The position numbers and the translations under genes were made by a program. From positions 79,619-143,618 of the forward strand of contig NZ_BBDN01000008.1 of NCBI RefSeq assembly GCF_001316265.1: 64,000 nucleotides of DNA, in the 5' to 3' direction. Under the pieces are notes generated by a model. It was not told the origin of the DNA. It ran no database searches and saw nothing but the letters and a program-made list of their open reading frames with translations. Of the stretch, positions 59,540 through 64,000 are shown in pieces (the first letter of the stretch is position 1; every line of letters starts with the position of its first letter). This DNA comes from Vulcanisaeta sp. JCM 16159. GTDB lineage: Archaea > Thermoproteota > Thermoprotei > Thermoproteales > Thermocladiaceae.

Positions 59540-60269
59540 TACACACCGTTTTTAACAGCAGCTAATAAATTATTAGGGATGAAGACATCAAGTAGCATCT
59601 TAATGGAGTGCCCTATCCTACCAAACCTAGTCTCATTTATGACCCTTGAGGATCGTATTAATGACATTATGACGTTTGTGAAATTGCCAATGCCCTCTAT
59701 TGTAGATACTAACGATACTCTGGCCTCATCACCACTATTCTCCCTAACTATTATTAAGCCATCATTACTATATATCCTAACCCTACCCCTAATATACTCC
59801 CTATACCCAGGAACTTAACATTGCCATTTGTAATGAGTCTTAAGTAAGCCGTGTAAATCATGAAACTAGACTTTATGTAATTCCTCAGTATAGCATCAAC
59901 AACACTTAATAACTCGTTCGAGGCGTTTCCATGAAAACTAACACCCCTGAGAAATTCCTCGTTAACGCGATACCTTATGTATGACACCTTGCCATCCCTA
60001 ATACTTAACTCATAGAGCGCTAATTCGCCCCTTAGTAGTGCATAGACTTCAATACTTGATAGGTTGCTCCAAACAATGGGTTCGACTGGCTTGGTCTCTA
60101 TGTAAGAGCCTTGATAGGGAATCAGCATTATGTAGTTACCGGCTTCATTACATGGTGTAATGAAGTCAATATAATTATCCCTATGTATAATGCAGAGCAC
60201 ATCATTGTTTAATCTAAGCGGTAATATTGGATGTTTCCTCATTATTAAAAACTTAGGTAGCACAGCCAT
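59539..60269 (-). CDS. Unknown protein co-transcribed with PfkB kinase (one frame break)
   Basis: About 243 residues. The first half is beta-rich (VLPKFLIMRKHPILPLRL, YIMLIPYQGSYIETKP), with many Tyr and Ile, then a helical part (LLSVVDAILRNYIKSSFMIYTAYL). The break is near 59765, after which DGLIIVRENSGDEARVSLVS continues to AVKNGV at 59541. Its TAA overlaps the ATG of the PfkB kinase (TAATG). No family recognised. Confidence 0.55.
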
Positions 60270-60314
60270 TAATCACCACGCATTTAATAGCCTAAAACTC
60301 AAAATTCAACAGTA

Positions 60315-60752
60315 TTATTTAACCTTCTTAAGGAAAATGAGTGGTCCGTACTTCTCGAGAATGTCTGCCACCAAACCTAAGACGCCCTCATTCCTACTTG
60401 AGAACCCTATCACCCTAACATCCTTGTCACTAAGCCTAATGTAGTGATCAAGGTCAAACCTAATAATGACCTCCTTGGGTCCAAAGACCACCTTAAACTT
60501 AACCTTATTCTCAGCAAGCTTCCTAACAGCCTCCACCGTTGTTGATATTTGCTTAGGCGTTGGCTTACCCCTTGGGCTCCTCTTACGTAATTCACTAAGT
60601 TCCTTCTTTGTCTCCTCATCCCTTATCTTAACGATTCCCTTAACCTCATCAATAACTATTGAATCGCCCTGATAATCGACAACCTCGAAGTTCTCTACAT
60701 TATTGACAATGCTTAATAATTCACTTAATGATACTTGCCTTGTCATAGTCAT
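60315..60752 (-). CDS. Crenarchaeal hypothetical protein, first gene of the PfkB operon
   Basis: 145 residues, intact. LSELLSIVNNVENFEVVDYQGDSIVIDE, then a basic region (ELRKRSPRGKPTPKQISTTVEAV) and FKVVFGPKEVIIRFDLDHYIRLSDKDVRVIGFSSRNEGVLGLVADILEKYG. A basic KRSPRGK patch suggests nucleic acid or phosphate binding; no family is known to me. It lies 46 bases upstream of the next gene on the same strand. Confidence 0.6.
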   Translation of the reverse strand: MTMTRQVSLSELLSIVNNVENFEVVDYQGDSIVIDEVKGIVKIRDEETKKELSELRKRSPRGKPTPKQISTTVEAVRKLAENKVKFKVVFGPKEVIIRFDLDHYIRLSDKDVRVIGFSSRNEGVLGLVADILEKYGPLIFLKKVK

Positions 60753-60787
60753 GTTTCCCTATGTAGAGGTACTAGGATTTAAATGTA

Positions 60788-61003
60788 TTACGTGTTAATG
60801 TTAATCAAAAATCTCCTATATTTGCTATCATGCGTTGTCAAGTGCCTTACTGCGTCACTTAAACTAAAGAATAAGGCTCCGCACTCCTTACCATCCTTGC
60901 CCCTGTACTTACACCTTATATGAGGTGCATTACCTTCATGAACAACCTCCAGTACAGGCCTTAACTCAGCGGGTATTTCAGGTAACTTTAAATCGTTACT
61001 CAT
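60788..61003 (-). CDS. C2H2-like zinc-finger small protein
   Basis: 71 residues. HIRCKYRGKDGKECGALFF followed by SDAVRHLTTHDSKY gives C-x8-C ... H-x4-H, a classical zinc-finger spacing, rare outside eukaryotes but known in Crenarchaeota. It may bind nucleic acid. Intact frame; leader AT-rich. Confidence 0.6.
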   Translation of the reverse strand: MSNDLKLPEIPAELRPVLEVVHEGNAPHIRCKYRGKDGKECGALFFSLSDAVRHLTTHDSKYRRFLININT

Positions 61004-61108
61004 TATTTCATGAGGACTTTAATAAGTATTTTAATGCTTCGCTGCCCTATTGGTCCTATTTATTCTTAAACATTTATTAATTAGTTACTTATTGGTTATA
61101 CGATCTAA

Positions 61109-61324
61109 ATGATCCCACAAAGGGACATTAGGGGTATGTTATCGTCAATACCGTATTACAGCTTGAATCCTTACGTTAATAAATGCCCAAGTTGTGGGTC
61201 TGTTATGGTTGTTGATGGTGAGTGGGTTAGGGAGGATAGTAGGCATAAGGTTAAGTTAATTGAGAGATCGTTAACATGCCCCAACTGCAAGGTTAGGATA
61301 AGACAGTACATATATCTACAGTGA
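61109..61324 (+). CDS. Small zinc-ribbon protein
   Basis: 71 residues. NKCPSCGSVMVVDGEWVRED and LTCPNCKVRIRQYIYLQ carry a four-Cys zinc ribbon. ATG 61109. The stop is 1 base from the in-frame start region of the next gene, so the pair is an operon; its partner is a four-helix membrane protein. Function unknown. Confidence 0.65.
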   Translation: MIPQRDIRGMLSSIPYYSLNPYVNKCPSCGSVMVVDGEWVREDSRHKVKLIERSLTCPNCKVRIRQYIYLQ

Positions 61325-61340
61325 CTTGGGTGCTTGGGTT

Positions 61341-61910
61341 ATGTATTCAAATGATGTACAAAGGCTGATTGAGAGGTCTTCAATGTTCATGTTCATATCG
61401 GTGATAGCATCATTGTTCTCAGTGATCATGATCATGATAGCGGTTAATTTCCTGTCAGGTGACTTACCATCGGCAATAGCAGTGAAATACGATCAAGTAC
61501 TTACATTTCCCGGATTGAATGCTGTTACTGGACTTACGGCTGCATCATCAATAATGGCTATAGTTGGAGGTTTCATGGTATACATGGCCAGGGCGAGCTT
61601 AAATAGGAGAGAGTTTCTTGGGCTGCCCTCAATAATCACGATAAGCCTAGTCCTAATTTTAATAGCGTTGGTATCAGTAATCGGTATATACGTCATTTAC
61701 CAATCGTACGTCGGCCTTGCCGGCATGATAGGGCCGTTACTCCCCGGCACATTCTCGTTAGTAATATCGATAGTACTTCTATTGATTTCATTAGTACTTA
61801 CTTTCCTAGCTCTCACAATGATTAATGAAATAAGGAGGAAGTACTCACCACGTAGAATGAGAAGGCGCCAACCTCCACCACCCCCACCACCTCCATCGCC
61901 TCCGGTTTAG
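61341..61910 (+). CDS. Four-helix membrane protein with polyproline tail
   Basis: About 189 residues. Four hydrophobic helices (FMFISVIASLFSVIMIMI, AASSIMAIVGGFMVYM, ITISLVLILIALVSVIGI, FSLVISIVLLLISLVLTFLAL) then a basic, proline-rich cytoplasmic tail with RRMRRRQPPPPPPPPSPPV (8 Pro in a row). The tail looks like a binding platform for another protein. ATG 61341 is used; the TTG 61326 directly after the zinc-ribbon stop is an alternative. Intact frame. Confidence 0.65.
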   Translation: MYSNDVQRLIERSSMFMFISVIASLFSVIMIMIAVNFLSGDLPSAIAVKYDQVLTFPGLNAVTGLTAASSIMAIVGGFMVYMARASLNRREFLGLPSIITISLVLILIALVSVIGIYVIYQSYVGLAGMIGPLLPGTFSLVISIVLLLISLVLTFLALTMINEIRRKYSPRRMRRRQPPPPPPPPSPPV

Positions 61911-61991
61911 GTTAAGTAAAAATTAGTAAAATGTTACGTACATGTTTCTACGCTATAAGACTTATAAATTAATTTAGGTTGGGCACGGTGT

Positions 61992-62885
61992 ATGCCCAAT
62001 TCAGTCGTTATAATAGGCGATTCGCCAATACCGGACAGGCCAAGCAGGGACTTAATAATCTATGCTAGGGATTCAGGTCTAAATGCCATGTATGTGCCCA
62101 TTTCACGAATATCGGTTAAGGTCGATAAGGATGGTCCTCTCACGGTGATCAGGGATAGGCCGTTTAAGGTTGATGGAGTCTTCCTTAGAAGTCTCGGGGT
62201 TCTCATTGACGTTGAGACATTATTCAGGAGGATGATAACCATGAGGTTAATTGAGGAGAGTGGTACCGTGGTTATCAATCCATTAGATGGGCTACTGAGG
62301 ACTAGGAATAAGCTTGAGACAACGGTGATACTGAAGAGCAAGGGCTTACCTGTGCCTGATACAATAGGCACTGAGGATATACTGTACGCGTACGAGATGG
62401 CTAAGAGCATGAGGGACGTGGTAATTAAACCGCTGCAGGGATCAAGGGGTTATGGCGCCGTGAAAATTAGCGATGCAGATATAGCGTTTCAAGTAATGAG
62501 GACACTGCTCACATTTAAGAAGCCAATATACCTACAGAAGTACATAGAGAAGCCTAACCGTGATATTAGGGTTATGGTAATTGATGGGGAGGTCTTTGGT
62601 TGTATGATTAGGGTTGCCCCAATGGGTCAATGGAAAACTAACGTTGCCCAGGGAGCCATCGGTAAGCCCTGCATTAATGTTGATAAGACGGTCATGGAGT
62701 TGGCCGTGAAGTCCGTGGAGGCCCTTGACCTGGTCTATGGTGGTGTTGATATTGGTGAGGGTAGGGATGGCTATGTGATCTTCGAGGTAAACGGCTCACC
62801 GGATTGGGCTGAGTTAACAGCTGTCACGGGCAAAAACCCAGCAAAGGCTCTCGTGCTTTCCATGATGAGGAGATTAAAGACCTAG
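61992..62885 (+). CDS. RimK-like ATP-grasp ligase
   Basis: 297 residues, intact. ATP-grasp landmarks: LIIYARDSGLNAMYV in the N-terminal lobe, NPLDGLLRTRNKLETTVIL, VVIKPLQGSRGYGAV (the flexible P-loop), LQKYIEKPNRDIRVMVID, and FEVNGSPDW with metal-binding residues. RimK/LysX/MptN members join an amino acid to a carboxylate, for example lysine-arginine biosynthesis or glutamylation of a pterin; which one is unclear. The zinc-ribbon gene 57 bases downstream does not have the EDWGE tail of LysW. Start ATG 61992. Confidence 0.85.
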   Translation: MPNSVVIIGDSPIPDRPSRDLIIYARDSGLNAMYVPISRISVKVDKDGPLTVIRDRPFKVDGVFLRSLGVLIDVETLFRRMITMRLIEESGTVVINPLDGLLRTRNKLETTVILKSKGLPVPDTIGTEDILYAYEMAKSMRDVVIKPLQGSRGYGAVKISDADIAFQVMRTLLTFKKPIYLQKYIEKPNRDIRVMVIDGEVFGCMIRVAPMGQWKTNVAQGAIGKPCINVDKTVMELAVKSVEALDLVYGGVDIGEGRDGYVIFEVNGSPDWAELTAVTGKNPAKALVLSMMRRLKT

Positions 62886-62941
62886 GTTTATACTTTGCAT
62901 AAGATTTATTTTTCCAGAGTTTAAGCTAGGGTTCTTAGGTT

Positions 62942-63154
62942 ATGACCAGGTGGTTGATTAAGTGTGATAGATGCGGTATCGAGTCAGTATTTAACGTGGG
63001 TTATGATCTAACGAACCTAGGCAGTAAATTATACATTTACTGTGAAAGGTGTAGAAGAAATACTGAACATACGGTGCTTGGTTACTATGATGATGATACA
63101 AATGAGTTCGTACCATTCGAGAAAGCACTATCGTTTAAGTATAAGTCACTATGA
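62942..63154 (+). CDS. Small zinc-ribbon protein downstream of the ATP-grasp ligase
   Basis: 70 residues. KCDRCGIESVF and YCERCRRNTEHTVLGYY hold a four-Cys zinc site; the rest is short. ATG 62942. It is in the same orientation as the ligase and 57 bases away, so it may be an accessory carrier or regulator, but no known partner sequence is present. Intact frame. Confidence 0.65.
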   Translation: MTRWLIKCDRCGIESVFNVGYDLTNLGSKLYIYCERCRRNTEHTVLGYYDDDTNEFVPFEKALSFKYKSL

Positions 63155-63168
63155 AGGTTAAAATGCCT

Positions 63169-63828
63169 TTAATAGCATTCTTTTTCTAATTCCATTCTTA
63201 AGGAGAGTAATTCGGACCTAACCTTCCTTAACTGGTTAAGTAACTCATCAAGTCCTGCCAATTCATTTTTCTCATCATCTCCTAAATCACCAACCACTTG
63301 CTTAATCATTAACTCGCTCTTCCTTCTCTCCGCGTCGCTGATCTTCCTATCAATCTCAGAGAGCGTATCATTTATTGCGCCAATCTTATCATTACACTGC
63401 CTAATCCACTTAACCCTCTCCTTCTCAAGTCTCTCCCTAATATCCCTATACAAGTCCTCCTTAATACCACCCTGAAGAAGTAGGTCGCTGAGTTTGTTTA
63501 GTTTATCCATGATATCCCTAAGTCTTTCCCTAATACTATTTACCTCGTTCCTATACATATTAACGAGGCTTGAATACTCATCACTAAATTTCTGAAACAC
63601 CACCTTATCTGCTGTGAATGTTGCATTGACATCATTAACATTAAACTCCCTGGTACTTCCATCACCTAACCTAACAGTTATAGAGACCGGTCTCAAATCA
63701 CTCCTACTCAATTTTATACTTATAACGGTACCAATTACTTTACCATCATTAGTAACAACAGGTTTACCAACATATCTCCTAAACCTCTTCTCTGCCGATT
63801 TCGCTGAACTGAAGAATTTAAATACCAT
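63169..63828 (-). CDS. CdvA-like PRC-barrel/coiled-coil protein
   Basis: 219 residues. N-terminal PRC-barrel domain (YVGKPVVTNDGKVIGTVISI, FNVNDVNATFTADKV) at ~18-80, followed by long coiled coils (EVNSIRERLRDIMDKLNKLSDLL, ELAGLDELLNQLRKVRSELLSLRMELEKE). This is the architecture of CdvA, the membrane-recruiting subunit of the Cdv division machinery; it lacks an obvious ESCRT-binding tail. No cdvB or cdvC is in the window. ATG 63828 lies about 27 bases after a TATA box, leaderless. Confidence 0.78.
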   Translation of the reverse strand: MVFKFFSSAKSAEKRFRRYVGKPVVTNDGKVIGTVISIKLSRSDLRPVSITVRLGDGSTREFNVNDVNATFTADKVVFQKFSDEYSSLVNMYRNEVNSIRERLRDIMDKLNKLSDLLLQGGIKEDLYRDIRERLEKERVKWIRQCNDKIGAINDTLSEIDRKISDAERRKSELMIKQVVGDLGDDEKNELAGLDELLNQLRKVRSELLSLRMELEKECY

Positions 63829-63850
63829 CGTTAGGATGATCAGGCATCAA

Positions 63851-63862
63851 TATAAATATGTA
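63851..63862 (-). promoter_or_regulatory. TATA box of the CdvA-like gene
   Basis: On the minus strand CATATTTATA lies about 27 bases before ATG 63828. Beyond it (63863-64000) I see no coding frame, only AT-rich sequence. Confidence 0.5.
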
Positions 63863-64000
63863 TTATTTGGTAAAATACGCGTATTCGAATAGGTATTACA
63901 GTTAGCCTTGACCTAGTAAAGCCATTTAATGAGTAATGGTAGACGTACATATTACAAAGACTTAAACTAATATTAATTCTAAGTATAAATCCTTGTTTTT

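Noticed and set aside
62942..63154. LysW carrier protein
   Set aside because: No C-terminal EDWGE and different Cys spacing; kept as a zinc-ribbon protein of unknown role.

Overview
The window is chromosomal DNA of a hyperthermophilic crenarchaeon, most likely of the order Thermoproteales (Vulcanisaeta/Caldivirga-like). The evidence is a PaREP1-family gene, ribosomal protein S26e, archaeal release factor aRF1, Trm-type archaeal RNA enzymes (KptA, Clp1-like kinase, archaeal MtaB, Sua5, Dph6), isopentenyl phosphate kinase plus geranylgeranyl reductase, a CdvA-like protein, a tRNA with a non-canonical bulge-helix-bulge intron, and TATA boxes placed about 26 bases before start codons, which means mostly leaderless mRNAs. 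The genus is an inference.

Layout. 1-10100: edge of an amino acid permease, translin-family protein, glycerate 2-kinase, Clp1/Grc3 polynucleotide kinase, GNAT, tRNA-Ala(UGC), PaREP1, a badly broken surface protein, an amidohydrolase and an FAD amine oxidase-like enzyme. 10100-20100: molybdopterin oxidoreductase, AmmeMemoRadiSam radical SAM enzyme, S26e, an FHA protein facing a membrane Ser/Thr kinase, acylphosphatase, Nudix, a MoaD-like protein, CoA-transferase AB, KptA, and tRNA-Ala(GGC) with a variable-loop intron. 20100-33800: a probable C/D box sRNA, MFS transporter, GPN GTPase, ModE-like regulator, HAD hydrolase, Ig-like surface protein, MtaB, FtsX-type permease, a second probable C/D box sRNA, sulfide:quinone oxidoreductase plus DUF1641, two tandem MoaD-like proteins, aRF1, thiolase. 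33800-46400: polyprenyl diphosphate synthase and isopentenyl phosphate kinase (archaeal lipid precursors), hydrolase, ornithine cyclodeaminase family, regulators, roadblock protein, SufT, Sua5, malate dehydrogenase, Dph6, deaminase-type amidohydrolase, isoaspartyl peptidase. 46400-64000: HTH/coiled-coil protein, a large membrane protein with a P-loop ATPase domain, HemC, SEC59-type kinase, DUF371, TyrRS, geranylgeranyl reductase, HD hydrolase, Xaa-Pro dipeptidase, a PfkB kinase operon with two orphan proteins, zinc-ribbon and membrane proteins, RimK-like ligase, CdvA-like protein.

Most of the window is single-copy housekeeping and metabolic genes packed tightly, with several opposite-strand 3' overlaps and divergent genes that share one TATA region. 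I saw no CRISPR array, insertion sequence or prophage.

A major caveat: some 55-60 single-base frame breaks interrupt about 37 genes, including essential ones (TyrRS, aRF1, HemC, thiolase, Sua5), several in runs of 7-8 A or T. This looks like uncorrected sequencing indels rather than gene decay. I joined the pieces and give each gene its full span. The most interesting items are the two C/D box sRNA candidates (one with a guide matching the tRNA-Ala T arm), the tRNA intron, the membrane/P-loop protein at 47092-49398 with its HTH neighbour, the tandem MoaD-like pair, the FHA/kinase locus, the orphan-protein/PfkB operon and the CdvA-like protein.
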